Source: Alkalicoccus daliensis
GTDB taxonomy: Bacteria; Bacillota; Bacilli; Bacillales; Salisediminibacteriaceae
Length of the DNA stretch: 64,000 nucleotides
NCBI RefSeq assembly: GCF_900103955.1
Contig: NZ_FNIL01000008.1
Coordinates: forward strand, 62,001 to 126,000
Reading direction: 5' to 3'
Part shown: positions 44,355 through 53,406 of the stretch, piece after piece
Layout: each line of letters starts with the position of its first letter
Numbering within the stretch: the first letter of the stretch is position 1
Position numbers and translations under genes: made by a program
The notes under the pieces: generated by a model
The model's database searches: none
What the model was told of the DNA's origin: nothing
What the model saw: the letters and a program-made list of their open reading frames with translations, nothing else

Positions 44355-45083
44355 ATGTTTCTTAAGAAAATTACACTGTTAAAAGAACAGGTGCCTTCTT
44401 ATCATCAGTATCCTTTTTCAATTCCTTCTATAAAGAGTCTGGACGAACTGGAGATAAATGTTCCGATCACATTTTTAGTCGGGGAAAATGGTTCCGGAAA
44501 ATCTACCCTGCTGGAAGCTGTCGCTGATAAATGTGAATTTAATACTGCAGGCGGCGGCCGTAATAATTACTATGACACAGATGCTTCGGATGCTGCGCTG
44601 GGAGATTTCATCAGGCTCTCCTGGATGCCGAAAGTGACAAATGGCTTTTTTTTGCGGGCGGAGTCTTTTCATCAGTTTGCTTCGCATGTAGATGAAGTGG
44701 GAGCGAGAGCTGCTTACGGCGGACAGTCTTTACACGCGCAGTCGCACGGAGAATCTTTTTTATCGCTTTTTGTAAATCGTTTCAAAGGCAATGCAATTTA
44801 TCTGCTGGACGAACCGGAAGCAGCATTATCCCCCCAGCGGCAGCTTTCCTTTTTAAAAATCATGTATGAGCTGGCCGCAGAAAAAAACAGCCAGTTTATC
44901 ATTGCGTCCCATTCTCCCATTCTTCTCGGATGCCCCGGCGCAGAGATTTTCAGTTTCGACCATGGAAAAATTCAAAAAACTGCTTATGAGGACACAGATC
45001 ATTATCAAATCACAAAATATTTTCTGCAGCACCGGGAAAAATTTCTGCATGATATCTTATCCAGTGAAGAAGAGAATACGTAA
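44355..45083 (+). CDS. AAA/ABC-type ATPase (COG3910-like)
   Basis: A 242-residue soluble ATPase. Walker A is FLVGENGSGKSTLLEAV at about residues 37-53; the signature-like part is AQSHGESFLSLF; Walker B is AIYLLDEPEAALSP; the switch His is in FIIASHSPILLG. There is no membrane partner and the family (predicted ATPases, COG3910) is related to SMC/RecF-like heads rather than transporters. The role is unknown; some relatives accompany toxin or DNA repair genes, but neighbours here give no hint. GAAAGGAAGGG precedes the ATG. Confidence 0.85.
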   Translation: MFLKKITLLKEQVPSYHQYPFSIPSIKSLDELEINVPITFLVGENGSGKSTLLEAVADKCEFNTAGGGRNNYYDTDASDAALGDFIRLSWMPKVTNGFFLRAESFHQFASHVDEVGARAAYGGQSLHAQSHGESFLSLFVNRFKGNAIYLLDEPEAALSPQRQLSFLKIMYELAAEKNSQFIIASHSPILLGCPGAEIFSFDHGKIQKTAYEDTDHYQITKYFLQHREKFLHDILSSEEENT

Positions 45084-45124
45084 AAAATCGCCTGCCTCCA
45101 TAAAGGAGCAGACGATTTTTTTAT
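45081..45124. terminator. Bidirectional terminator between the ATPase and sortase genes
   Basis: AAAAAATCGCCTGC ... GCAGACGATTTTTTT, a stem with one G-T pair, A-run on the left and T-run on the right; both converging genes end next to it. Confidence 0.82.
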
Positions 45125-45140
45125 GAAAAGAAGAGTTCCT

Positions 45141-45824
45141 TTAAAAAAGTTTTTGACTTTTTAGTTCCGCCACGAGTACATATCTGTCCGGTGCATTGCC
45201 AACATAGGAGAAAGGATAGCAGGTGGAGACAGTAAGCGTTGCTTTTGGTTTGGGCACAATTACTGTCCGATCCTCCTTATCCACAATCCGCACCCGCTTT
45301 ACCTTATATTCAAATTCTCCGGCAGCGGTAGTAACAATCAGCAGATCATTTTCCCCTACCTCTCCCAGTTCCCGGAAGACAGTATCACGGTGTCCGGAAA
45401 GCACACTGTTATCCGGCAGGCCGGGCAGGACGCTTCCTGCGTAGTGGCCTACGCCAAGCTCCAGCTCTTCTTCCTCTGTGCCATGATATATAGGAAGCAC
45501 TGCATCCAGTTTCGGAATAGATAATTCGCCGATGAGATCGCCTTTTTCAGGCTGTGCACTGTAAAGTGGAGCATCCGGTCCTTCTGTCGTTTCCAGAGCA
45601 GAAGCAGCTGCAGTTTCTTCGATTGCAGGGAGCTGTCCCAGCATTCTTCCCGATGCAGTTTTCTCCGGTGCTGCCAAAAATGAAATTGTTTCTGCGCTGC
45701 CTGTTTTATACAGCATATAACCTTTTGCAAATGTGTAAGCGTTGGTAGTGGAAAACCAGAGCCCGCCGCTGAGAAGCAGGATAGCAGCGACGAGCAGAAA
45801 TTTTCGTGATTTAACGAGTTTCAT
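45141..45824 (-). CDS. Class D sortase
   Basis: A 227-residue membrane-anchored transpeptidase. A single N-terminal helix FLLVAAILLLSGGLWFS anchors it, followed by the sortase barrel: LIGELSIPKLDAVLPIYHG, the catalytic His in VLSGHRDTVF, the Cys in LTVSTCYPF and the Arg in APDRYVLVAEL. Its ATG (45824) lies inside the last codons of the upstream gene, which ends at 45811, so translation is coupled. That neighbour carries an LPDTA sorting signal. The pair is the known Bacillus arrangement of an LPXTA acidic surface protein with its own class D sortase. Confidence 0.9.
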   Translation of the reverse strand: MKLVKSRKFLLVAAILLLSGGLWFSTTNAYTFAKGYMLYKTGSAETISFLAAPEKTASGRMLGQLPAIEETAAASALETTEGPDAPLYSAQPEKGDLIGELSIPKLDAVLPIYHGTEEEELELGVGHYAGSVLPGLPDNSVLSGHRDTVFRELGEVGENDLLIVTTAAGEFEYKVKRVRIVDKEDRTVIVPKPKATLTVSTCYPFSYVGNAPDRYVLVAELKSQKLF

Positions 45825-47037
45825 TGGCACTGACTCGGGCTCTGCGGTACAACACAGCTCCAAGCATCATGACGAACAGCCCCGCGAGCAGGCCATTCAC
45901 ACTGTTTGTCGCTGTATCAGGCAGTCTGCCTCCGCGTTCAGTAGTAGTAACTACTGCTTCTTTTGATACAGCAGCAGGAGCAGCAGGTGCAGCTTTAACA
46001 GTAGTTACTTCTTTCACTGCTGTCTCCACAACTTCTTCCATTTCCTTAAGATCTTTTCCTGTATCCTGAATCAGTTCAGAGCCGAACATATCCCCAGTAA
46101 GCAGGATATCAGCAAGGAAATCTCCCTCTTTATTATAAAGTTCAATTAATAGATCATATCCATCAGTAGTAGTCATTGACACGAGTGCAGCAAGATTGAT
46201 TTCTTTCTTTTCCTCTCCTTTAATTAAATAGAAGGAAGCATCCATTTGGAAAAGGTCTAGAAGCTCTGTGAAAATATCAAGCAGCTCGGCAATCATTTCC
46301 GGTGTAACTTCAGAAGCATAATCAAACTCTTCAAATGCCATCATGCGGTAGGAAAGCTCCTCAAGTTTTTCCCAGAAAGCATCGTTTTCAATATCCAGCT
46401 CCATAAAGTGCTCAATCAGACGGTCAAGTTCCTCTTCTGTTAAGCCGATAGCAGCAAATAATTCATCAATATCCATGAAATCCTCATACATTTCATAGTC
46501 TCCGCTTAAATAAAGTTCCGTCATCCAATACAAATCTTCCATATGTTCATAGTAAGACAAGTCATCATCATACTCTGCAAAAAGCGCTTCTAATTCTTTG
46601 TAGGTTAAGTTGAATTCTTTCAGCAGCTCTTCCATTGCTTCATCAGTTACTGGAGTAAGTGAATAAAAGTAAAGGTCATAATCAAGATCGTCAGCGAATT
46701 TATATGCGTCGAATACTGACTGTCCTTCTTCCAGTTCTCCATTATCGCGAAGGAGCTGCAGTGCTTCTTCTTCTGTAAGTTCATAGTCTTCCAGAATCAC
46801 CGCAAATCTATTTGGGGAAAGTACCGGGCCCAGGAAAGAACGAAGATCCTCCACATCCTCGAAATCCTTCAGCTTCAAATCATAAAAATCAAGGTGCTCT
46901 TCCAGCTCCGGCTGTATCCAGGATATTTTCTCCAAATACGCAGTTAAATCTTTTCCTGCAGGGGCTGCAGATGCAGAAAGGGGAATTCCTGCAAATAAAA
47001 TTGCTGATACTAATAACAAGATGATAAATTTTTTCAA
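45811..47037 (-). CDS. Processed acidic surface protein with LPXTA sorting signal
   Basis: A 408-residue exported protein of the TIGR04383 type. A signal peptide ends around SASA; the mature part to about residue 330 is extremely acidic (repeated EEL, ELYLSGDYEMYEDFMDIDEL), largely helical, with recurring LTEEELDRLIEHF-like units. The C terminus has LPDTATNSVNG, a hydrophobic helix LLAGLFVMMLGAVLY and a positive tail RRARVSANETR, a cell-wall sorting signal. The Thr/Val/Ala-rich part before it is a wall-spanning linker. The start is TTG with AGGAGG seven bases before. The sortase gene overlaps its end. Function unknown. Confidence 0.9.
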   Translation of the reverse strand: MKKFIILLLVSAILFAGIPLSASAAPAGKDLTAYLEKISWIQPELEEHLDFYDLKLKDFEDVEDLRSFLGPVLSPNRFAVILEDYELTEEEALQLLRDNGELEEGQSVFDAYKFADDLDYDLYFYSLTPVTDEAMEELLKEFNLTYKELEALFAEYDDDLSYYEHMEDLYWMTELYLSGDYEMYEDFMDIDELFAAIGLTEEELDRLIEHFMELDIENDAFWEKLEELSYRMMAFEEFDYASEVTPEMIAELLDIFTELLDLFQMDASFYLIKGEEKKEINLAALVSMTTTDGYDLLIELYNKEGDFLADILLTGDMFGSELIQDTGKDLKEMEEVVETAVKEVTTVKAAPAAPAAVSKEAVVTTTERGGRLPDTATNSVNGLLAGLFVMMLGAVLYRRARVSANETR

Positions 47038-47559
47038 AGTCGCTCCTCCTAGAATATGTAATTGTTAATTTCTAGTATATTATATGCTTTAATTTTTAAA
47101 AAAGGTAGCTTTATTTTTCTAAATTAAAGGAAATTTACATAAATAACACAATGAGAGGTAAACAAGTCGTTCTAAGTAACTATAAATAGATTTTACTGAC
47201 ATATAATAAGTATTTCGAAACCATAAATAAAATGTTTTCCAAATTATGCATAAAGCCAATGAGCGATGGCGCTGGCACGCAGAAGCTCCCGTATCTTCAT
47301 AAAATTAAACAGGAATAAGAGAAACTCTATAAAAATTATGCTGGAAAAAACTTATGGATAAGAATGGAAGGATAATTCTCTGAAAGCGAGAACTATATAA
47401 TATATACATGTGAAACGATATTCTCAGTGTATTTTATTAAAATATTGCAGGTTCTTTCATTAACCGTACTTTTCAGCCTGAATTTCTATAGGAAATTGCC
47501 GAGCGAAGGGAAATGATACGAAAGCGCATTTTCATATATTTTTAAAGGAGCGGTGCAGA
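47038..47559. other. Divergent intergenic region, AT-rich
   Basis: About 520 bases containing the promoters for the acidic surface protein and the GH127 gene. Just before the GH127 start, ACGAAAGCGCATTTTC (about 47519) faintly resembles a cre site. No other structure seen. Confidence 0.35.
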
Positions 47560-49524
47560 ATGAAGCATGACCGTGAAATGGTAAAAACGATTCCGTTGAA
47601 AAATGTATATATTAATGGCAGCTTTTGGGCAGACTATATTGAACTTGTGAGAAAGGAAGTTGTTCCTTATCAGTGGGATGCGTTAAATGACAATATACCT
47701 GATATTGAGCCAAGTCACGCCATTAGAAATTTTAAGATTGCTGCAGGGATGGAAAAGGGTGAATTTCACGGGATGGTGTTTCAGGACAGTGATGTGGCTA
47801 AATGGCTGGAGGCCGTGGGTTACCTGCTGGCAAGAGAGGAAGACGCAGAACTTGAACAGCGTGCAGATGAGGTCATTGAAATTATATCCAACGCCCAGCG
47901 TGAAGATGGATATTTAAATACTTATTTTATTTTGAAAGAGCCGGGCAGGGAGTGGACGAATTTATGTGAGTGTCATGAATTGTACTGTGCAGGTCATATG
48001 ATAGAGGCTGGAGCTGCTTATTATCAGGCCACTGGAAAAACAAAGCTGCTTCAGGTGGCTGTAAAGTTTGCAGATCACATTTATGAAGTGTTCGGGCCGG
48101 AGGAAGGACAGACACAAGGATATGACGGGCATCAGGAGATTGAACTGGCACTCGTAAAATTATATGAAGTGACGTTGGATGAAAAGTATTTGCAGCTGAG
48201 CCGGTTTTTCCTGTTGGAACGCGGGAAGCAGCCGCATTTTTATGATATAGAGGCAGAAAAAAGAAATGGAAGCCATCACTTCCCCGGAAAAATGATGATT
48301 GAAGACAAGTCCTACAGCCAGGCGCATGCACTGGTGACAGAGCAGAAAGAAGCGGCCGGACATGCTGTACGGTTTGCTTATATGTGCACCGGCATGGCCC
48401 ACGTTGCTGATAAATACAAGGACGAAAAATTGCTTGCAGCGTGCAGAAGACTGTGGAGGAATGTTGTAGACAGACAGATGTATATTACAGGTGCTGTCGG
48501 ATCTCAAAGTTACGGAGAATCTTTTACGATTGATTATGATCTTCCGAACGATACTGCCTATGCAGAAACATGCGCCTCGATCGGCTTAATCTTTTTTGCA
48601 AACAGAATGCTTCAGATAGAGCCTGACAGAGAATATGCAGATGTGCTGGAGCGGGCCCTCTATAATACGGTGCTTGCGGGTATGTCGATGGACGGGAAAG
48701 AATTTTTCTATGTAAACCCTTTGGAGGTAGAGCCGCAGGCCGCAGAAGAAAGCCGCAGATACGATCATGTTGCTCCTGTGAGGCAGGGATGGCTTACCTG
48801 TGCCTGCTGTCCGCCGAACGTGGCTAGGCTGATTGCTTCCTTAGGGCAGTATATTTATACTGTAATGGAAGAAACGATTTACACCCACCTGTATATCAGC
48901 AGTGATGCAAAAATAACCCTGAATAATAAAGAAGTTTTGCTCTCGCAGCAAACAAACTATCCGTGGGATGGCAATGTAGAGATTACGGTAACGCCGGAAG
49001 CAGAGGCTGTATTTGCGCTTGCGCTCCGCGTTCCTGCCTGGAGTGAAGAAGTGGAATTGTTTATTAATGATCAGGCACAAGCACTGCCGATGCCGGAAGA
49101 AAGTGGATATATCCTGCTGAGTAGAAAATGGAAGCCGGGGGACAAAATAAGGCTTCAGCTGTCGCTTCCAATTATGCTGATGCAGGCGCATCCCCGGGTC
49201 CGGCATGCTGCGGGAAAAACTGCAGTACAGCGGGGACCTGTAGTGTATTGTCTGGAAGAAGCCGACAATGGAGCCAATCTGCATAATATTTTTCTCCAGT
49301 CCAGTCAAAGTTTTAATATTAAAGAAGGCAGTGAACATTTCCGGGGACTAAAGATAATTACTGGAGAAGGAAATAAAAAACCGGCGGATCATTGGGGAGA
49401 GAAGCTGTATAAAGCTCAGGAAACAATTCCGCCGCAAACAATGCCTTTAACGTTTATTCCCTATTTTTCATGGGCAAACAGGGGAAGAGGCGAAATGAAA
49501 GTCTGGATTCAAACAAACATATGA
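47560..49524 (+). CDS. GH127-family glycosidase (beta-L-arabinofuranosidase type)
   Basis: A 654-residue cytoplasmic enzyme without a signal peptide. The (alpha/alpha)6 barrel contains FHGMVFQDSDVAKWLEAVG, NAQREDGYLNTYF and CHELYCAGHMIEAGAAYY. The zinc-cysteine catalytic site known from Bifidobacterium HypBA1 is present: Glu336 and Cys338 in YAETCAS, Cys416-Cys417 in TCACCPPNVARL. A C-terminal beta-sandwich follows. It should release terminal beta-L-arabinofuranose from plant or hydroxyproline-linked arabinan oligosaccharides taken up by the cell. No sugar transporter or regulator is adjacent, which is unusual for this family. AAAGGAG precedes the ATG. Confidence 0.9.
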   Translation: MKHDREMVKTIPLKNVYINGSFWADYIELVRKEVVPYQWDALNDNIPDIEPSHAIRNFKIAAGMEKGEFHGMVFQDSDVAKWLEAVGYLLAREEDAELEQRADEVIEIISNAQREDGYLNTYFILKEPGREWTNLCECHELYCAGHMIEAGAAYYQATGKTKLLQVAVKFADHIYEVFGPEEGQTQGYDGHQEIELALVKLYEVTLDEKYLQLSRFFLLERGKQPHFYDIEAEKRNGSHHFPGKMMIEDKSYSQAHALVTEQKEAAGHAVRFAYMCTGMAHVADKYKDEKLLAACRRLWRNVVDRQMYITGAVGSQSYGESFTIDYDLPNDTAYAETCASIGLIFFANRMLQIEPDREYADVLERALYNTVLAGMSMDGKEFFYVNPLEVEPQAAEESRRYDHVAPVRQGWLTCACCPPNVARLIASLGQYIYTVMEETIYTHLYISSDAKITLNNKEVLLSQQTNYPWDGNVEITVTPEAEAVFALALRVPAWSEEVELFINDQAQALPMPEESGYILLSRKWKPGDKIRLQLSLPIMLMQAHPRVRHAAGKTAVQRGPVVYCLEEADNGANLHNIFLQSSQSFNIKEGSEHFRGLKIITGEGNKKPADHWGEKLYKAQETIPPQTMPLTFIPYFSWANRGRGEMKVWIQTNI

Positions 49525-49659
49525 AATTAGAAAAGGCTGGAATGTCAGGTTTTCCTATGTAAGAGAAGCTGAGGGAATAAAAAATAAGCTTCTGTACAAA
49601 CAGTTCGGCACCTTTCAATGCCTTTTAATACGTATATTTTGAATATGAGGTGAGGAAAG

Positions 49660-50616
49660 GTGAAAGAAATAGGTATTGGAATTGCAGCTTCCATGTTTTT
49701 TGCAGTGACATTTATTTTAAACAGAGCCATGGAGCTCGATGGGGGAAGCTGGATGTGGAGTTCTTCCCTGCGGTTTTATTTTATGATTCCTTTTTTACTG
49801 CTTATTCTATTGTTCAGTAAAAATCTAAAACAAGTGTTTGTGGAAATAGCGAAGCGCCCCTATACGTGGATGCTCTGGAGTACGGTAGGATTCGGTCTTT
49901 TCTATGCACCGCTGACATACGCGGCGGCATACGGGCCGGGGTGGCTGATTGCCGGAACCTGGCAGCTGACGATCGTAGCTGGTGTGCTGCTGAGTCCATT
50001 CTTTTTTCATATAGCTGACACTCCAGAGGGGCAAATGAAGATACGGCATAAAATTCCCGGAAAGGCCTTGTTTATTTCTTTAATGATTTTCAGCGGGGTT
50101 CTGCTTATTCAATTTCAGCAGGCGGAAGGAATATCATTACATATGCTCAGTGCAGGAGTGCTCCCGGTTGTGATTGCAGCTTTCGCTTATCCGTTGGGAA
50201 ATCGTAAAATGATGGAGGTATGCGGGGAAAGATTAAATACTTTTCAGCGCATACTTGGCATGATCATCTGCAGCCTGCCTTTGTGGCTGATCATCAGTAC
50301 GGCAGGATTTATTCAGGCAGGTCCGCCTTCAGGAAGCCAGCTCCTGCAGACGCTTATCGTGGGCATTTGTTCAGGGGTCATCGCCACTTCTCTTTTTTTT
50401 ATTGCTACCAACAGCGTCCGGGGAGATATCGGCAGACTTGCAGCAGTAGAGGCTACGCAGTCCATGACGGTAATATTCGTGCTTCTCGGAGAAATAGTGC
50501 TGCTGGCAACTCCCTTGCCAAGCGGTTCAGCGATAGGAGGGCTGATGCTTATTATTGCCGGCATGATCATCCACAGCCTTCCCTCACACAACAAAATTGT
50601 CCGAAAGGCAGCTTGA
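49660..50616 (+). CDS. DMT-superfamily transporter (multidrug efflux type)
   Basis: A 318-residue membrane protein with ten helices, in two EamA-like halves. It matches the Bacillus 'multidrug resistance efflux transporter' family (PF13536): FFAVTFILNRAMELDGGSWMW at the start, YGPGWLIAGTWQLTIVAGVLLSPFFF mid, and GDIGRLAAVEATQSMTVIFVLLGE in the second half. The GTG start follows GAGGTG by seven bases. The substrate is not known. It follows the GH127 gene on the same strand after 135 bases but no operon signal is seen. Confidence 0.85.
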   Translation: MKEIGIGIAASMFFAVTFILNRAMELDGGSWMWSSSLRFYFMIPFLLLILLFSKNLKQVFVEIAKRPYTWMLWSTVGFGLFYAPLTYAAAYGPGWLIAGTWQLTIVAGVLLSPFFFHIADTPEGQMKIRHKIPGKALFISLMIFSGVLLIQFQQAEGISLHMLSAGVLPVVIAAFAYPLGNRKMMEVCGERLNTFQRILGMIICSLPLWLIISTAGFIQAGPPSGSQLLQTLIVGICSGVIATSLFFIATNSVRGDIGRLAAVEATQSMTVIFVLLGEIVLLATPLPSGSAIGGLMLIIAGMIIHSLPSHNKIVRKAA

Positions 50617-50719
50617 CACAGCTTTCTATCATTAAAATAATTTTTTTGAATAAGATAAAGGAGATACCATAGTGTTACACAGGAAAGCTTCAAAATAGTT
50701 TCTTGCGTTGTAAACATTT

Positions 50720-50762
50720 TATAAAGCGCCTCTTCCCAGTCGGGGGAGGCGTTTTTTAATCT
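50720..50762. terminator. Bidirectional terminator
   Basis: GCGCCTC TTCCCAGTCGGG GGAGGCG followed by TTTTTT; it serves both the DMT transporter and the converging TPR-like gene. Confidence 0.75.
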
Positions 50763-50768
50763 TGAAGG

Positions 50769-51296
50769 TTAATTGGACATTCTCTTTTCCTCGAGCTTCT
50801 GCTTTCTTGCTTCAAAACCTCCGGGGGTCCCATCTCTTAACCCAAGAGCTATTGCTTCTTCACAGACTTCAATCGCATCACTGTAATTCCCTTCCTCTTC
50901 GTAAATGACTGCAAGACGCTTGAACGCGGGAACATTCGGGGGAATAAAGTCTAAAAGAGACTCTCCATGATATTCCTCTTTAAAAGCGTCCAGTGCTTCC
51001 GGTGTAAACTCAATACTTTCCTTACAAAGCTCTTTACATTTTTCCAAGGCTTTATATCCTTCAGTTCTGCTTAAATTATAATAGTAGTCAATAGCGGCAT
51101 TATACCAGTAATGACGGTCTAATGGGTGTCCATTCGATGCCTCATAAGCAATTTGAAGATAATCTTTTGCTTTTTCATCGTCACTGTATTTATTACTCTC
51201 AAATTCTTTCATTGCCAGATTGTATTTATCATTACGTTTCGGTGCATTTGATTTTTCAGAGTTAGAAAACTTCTTGGAAAAATTAAAAATGCTCAT
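50769..51296 (-). CDS. TPR-like helical protein
   Basis: A 175-residue soluble protein made of helix pairs. The N terminus (MSIFNFSKKFSNSEKSNAPKR) is polar; the rest looks like degenerate tetratricopeptide repeats: AKDYLQIAYEASNGHPLDRHYWYNAAIDYYYNL, then PAFKRLAVIYEEEGNYSDAIEVCEEAIALGL, the latter a clear TPR. The end GTPGGFEARKQKLEEK is a motif I have seen in hypothetical Bacillus and phage proteins, probably a protein-binding surface. I start at ATG 51296 with AAAGGAG eight bases before; an upstream start six codons earlier lacks a site. Function unknown. Confidence 0.75.
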   Translation of the reverse strand: MSIFNFSKKFSNSEKSNAPKRNDKYNLAMKEFESNKYSDDEKAKDYLQIAYEASNGHPLDRHYWYNAAIDYYYNLSRTEGYKALEKCKELCKESIEFTPEALDAFKEEYHGESLLDFIPPNVPAFKRLAVIYEEEGNYSDAIEVCEEAIALGLRDGTPGGFEARKQKLEEKRMSN

Positions 51297-51674
51297 TTGA
51301 ATAACTCCTTTCATATTCTGTTTTACTCAGGTGAAATAAATATATAGAAACATTGAAAATACTTATATTGTAAATACCTTCCTTCATTAAAAAGCCTTCC
51401 CTTTTTTTGAAGAAATCAATCAAGTATTACACATGTATCTTTATTTCAGGAAATATTTACTAGGCAGCCCAGTGAAATATGATCTGGATCTCCTGAAGGG
51501 AAAAATTACTGAAAAATGAGAAAAGGAATCAGCCTGGAAGCACTAGCTTTTATCGAAAATGGGTATAGAAATGAACAAGAGAGAAACTTACGTTTGGAGG
51601 GAACTGTATTAGTTTTGTTTCGATCAGATCTGTTTTCACAGGAAGTCCGGGTTTTAAAGGAGGTCTCTGGAAGA

Positions 51675-52748
51675 ATGAATGAGGAACAGAAACAGTTAGG
51701 GCAGCGATTAAAAGAAAAAGTTACCTTATCCAATAAAGGAAGACTGGAAATAATCAGTAAGGAAATACCTTTTTTCGAAGGCAAAGGGGGGTTAGATCCG
51801 AGAGTAAAAGAATTTCTTATAAATGAGGAAAATCCTAACTTTCGCCGGCCGCTTGAAATTGATGGTTTGGAAGAAATAAGAAGCCGAACAGAAGAACATA
51901 CCAAGGACTTAAGTAAAGGTATCCGAATGGAAACGGAAAAAGTGTATTTAACTGATCATACGATGAAGGTAAGAATATATAACCGCACAAAAGAAAAGAA
52001 GCCTGTAATTATTTTTTTTCATGGCGGAGGGTTCTTTGAGTTAGATTTAAAAGTAATGAGTAATATCTGTAAACTTCTTGCGCAGGAAGCGGAAGCAGTA
52101 GTCATCGCACCTGAATACCGTCTTGCACCTGAGCACCCTTATCAGGACGGGATTGATGATTGTCTGGAAAGTCTGCGCTACGTATATGAAAACGCAGAGG
52201 AACTGTCGGTGGATGCAAAACAGATCAGTTTAGTCGGAGACAGTGTGGGCGGAAACCTGGCTCTCGGAGTGCACCATTTAAGTAAAGAAGAAGCCTGGGA
52301 TATTCAATATATAGGGTTATTATGTCCTCTCGTTGATTTTTCTGAGGTTTCCAAGAGCTCCTGGAATATTGAACATTACAACTTAGCGAAAGATCAGGAA
52401 TTGATCCGGCAGGAATTAATTACTACGAGAGAATCTCTATCGTTTATTCAATCGATATATCTGACAAACCTGGAAGACGTGATGCTGCCTTTAGTTTCAC
52501 CTCTGCTGCGTCAGGAAAAACGGTCACTGCCGCCACTGACAATGATAACAGCGGAGTTTGATTTTCTCCGGCTTCAGGGGGAGGAATTTTCTGCACAGCT
52601 AATGGAAGCGGAAGTTCCAGTTCGTCATATTGAATACAAAGGGATGGCCCACGCCTTTATAAGAAAGCTGGGATATTACCCTCAGGCAGCAGATGCTGTC
52701 TATGAAATATCGAAGCATTACCATCAGACGATGCGCAAAACAAGATAA
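51675..52748 (+). CDS. Alpha/beta hydrolase, hormone-sensitive lipase-type esterase
   Basis: A 357-residue esterase. The HSL-family oxyanion motif HGGGFF is in VIIFFHGGGFFELD, the nucleophile in LVGDSVGGNLALG, the acid Asp in TAEFDFLRLQGEEF and the His in GMAHAFIRKLG. An N-terminal cap of about 110 residues precedes the fold. I prefer ATG 51675, which follows AAAGGAGG (11-base spacing); the frame is open upstream to an ATG at 51516 that would give 410 residues, and its extra 53 residues look unlike the family but cannot be excluded. It likely hydrolyses short acyl esters. Confidence 0.82.
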   Translation: MNEEQKQLGQRLKEKVTLSNKGRLEIISKEIPFFEGKGGLDPRVKEFLINEENPNFRRPLEIDGLEEIRSRTEEHTKDLSKGIRMETEKVYLTDHTMKVRIYNRTKEKKPVIIFFHGGGFFELDLKVMSNICKLLAQEAEAVVIAPEYRLAPEHPYQDGIDDCLESLRYVYENAEELSVDAKQISLVGDSVGGNLALGVHHLSKEEAWDIQYIGLLCPLVDFSEVSKSSWNIEHYNLAKDQELIRQELITTRESLSFIQSIYLTNLEDVMLPLVSPLLRQEKRSLPPLTMITAEFDFLRLQGEEFSAQLMEAEVPVRHIEYKGMAHAFIRKLGYYPQAADAVYEISKHYHQTMRKTR

Positions 52749-52750
52749 AC

Positions 52751-52788
52751 TAAAAAAACTGGCCTTATCAGCGGCCAGTTTTTTTATG
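52751..52788 (+). terminator. Terminator after the esterase gene
   Basis: Perfect 13-bp stem AAAAAAACTGGCC / GGCCAGTTTTTTT with an eight-base loop. Confidence 0.88.
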
Positions 52789-53224
52789 TTTAATATACTG
52801 CTGCATGCGCAGCTTTCTTAAAACAACACGCGGCTGTTTACACCATGAAAGATGAAATAAACATTGCGCTGTAACGTAAGAGAGAGCAGACAAAGAACCA
52901 GCAGCGTGCAAGAATTTATACTGGAGTCTTCATTGTTAGTGGAAACAATATCTTAAGTGAAGGACGGTACCGCTTCTTAATTAATGAAGTTTATATGTTC
53001 CAGATAGATTTTTAAATAATACGGACGTTGTATATCTCTGAAAATCCAATTGTACATAAAATATAAGAAAAAGATTTTTGGTAAAATTCAAAGCTGCTGC
53101 CCTGAAAAAAATAGTTATTAATCTTCTATATTCACCTTGTAAATTTCACTATAAAGTCTGATATGGCAGTATCTGAAAAGGATCATTTAGAGAAAAAGAG
53201 TAAATATTTATTCGAAAATAATAT
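52789..53224. other. AT-rich intergenic gap before the NlpC/P60 pair
   Basis: About 430 bases without a coding frame I can support. A small hairpin, CTGCTGCATGCGCAGC, lies at about 52800. The right part leads into the conserved upstream region of the NlpC/P60 gene. Confidence 0.35.
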
Positions 53225-53330
53225 ATTACAAGAATATTACAAGTGATTAGAGTTCTATTACATTCCAAAAAAGGGGTTTATTTTTATACCCGGTTTAGAC
53301 TAGTATTAAACCTGTTGAAAAAAACAAACA
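53225..53330 (+). promoter_or_regulatory. Conserved upstream region of NlpC/P60 gene 1 with WalR-like half-sites
   Basis: ATTACA occurs at 53225, 53236 and 53257; the first two, 11 bases apart, read on the minus strand as TGTAAT-N5-TGTAAT, the WalR consensus. The region then has GGGGTTTATTTTTATACCC and TAGTATTAAAC. The same order of elements occurs before the second NlpC/P60 gene (54271-54356). Confidence 0.5.
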
Positions 53331-53406
53331 AAAAAATTCACTTATTGATTATATAGAAATTATATTTTTAACAAACAAAAACAAAAATGATGGGGAGAGA
53401 ATATAC

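Noticed and set aside
47515-47535. cre site before the GH127 gene
   Set aside because: CGAAAGCGCATTTTC lacks the leading TG and the final base pattern of the consensus.
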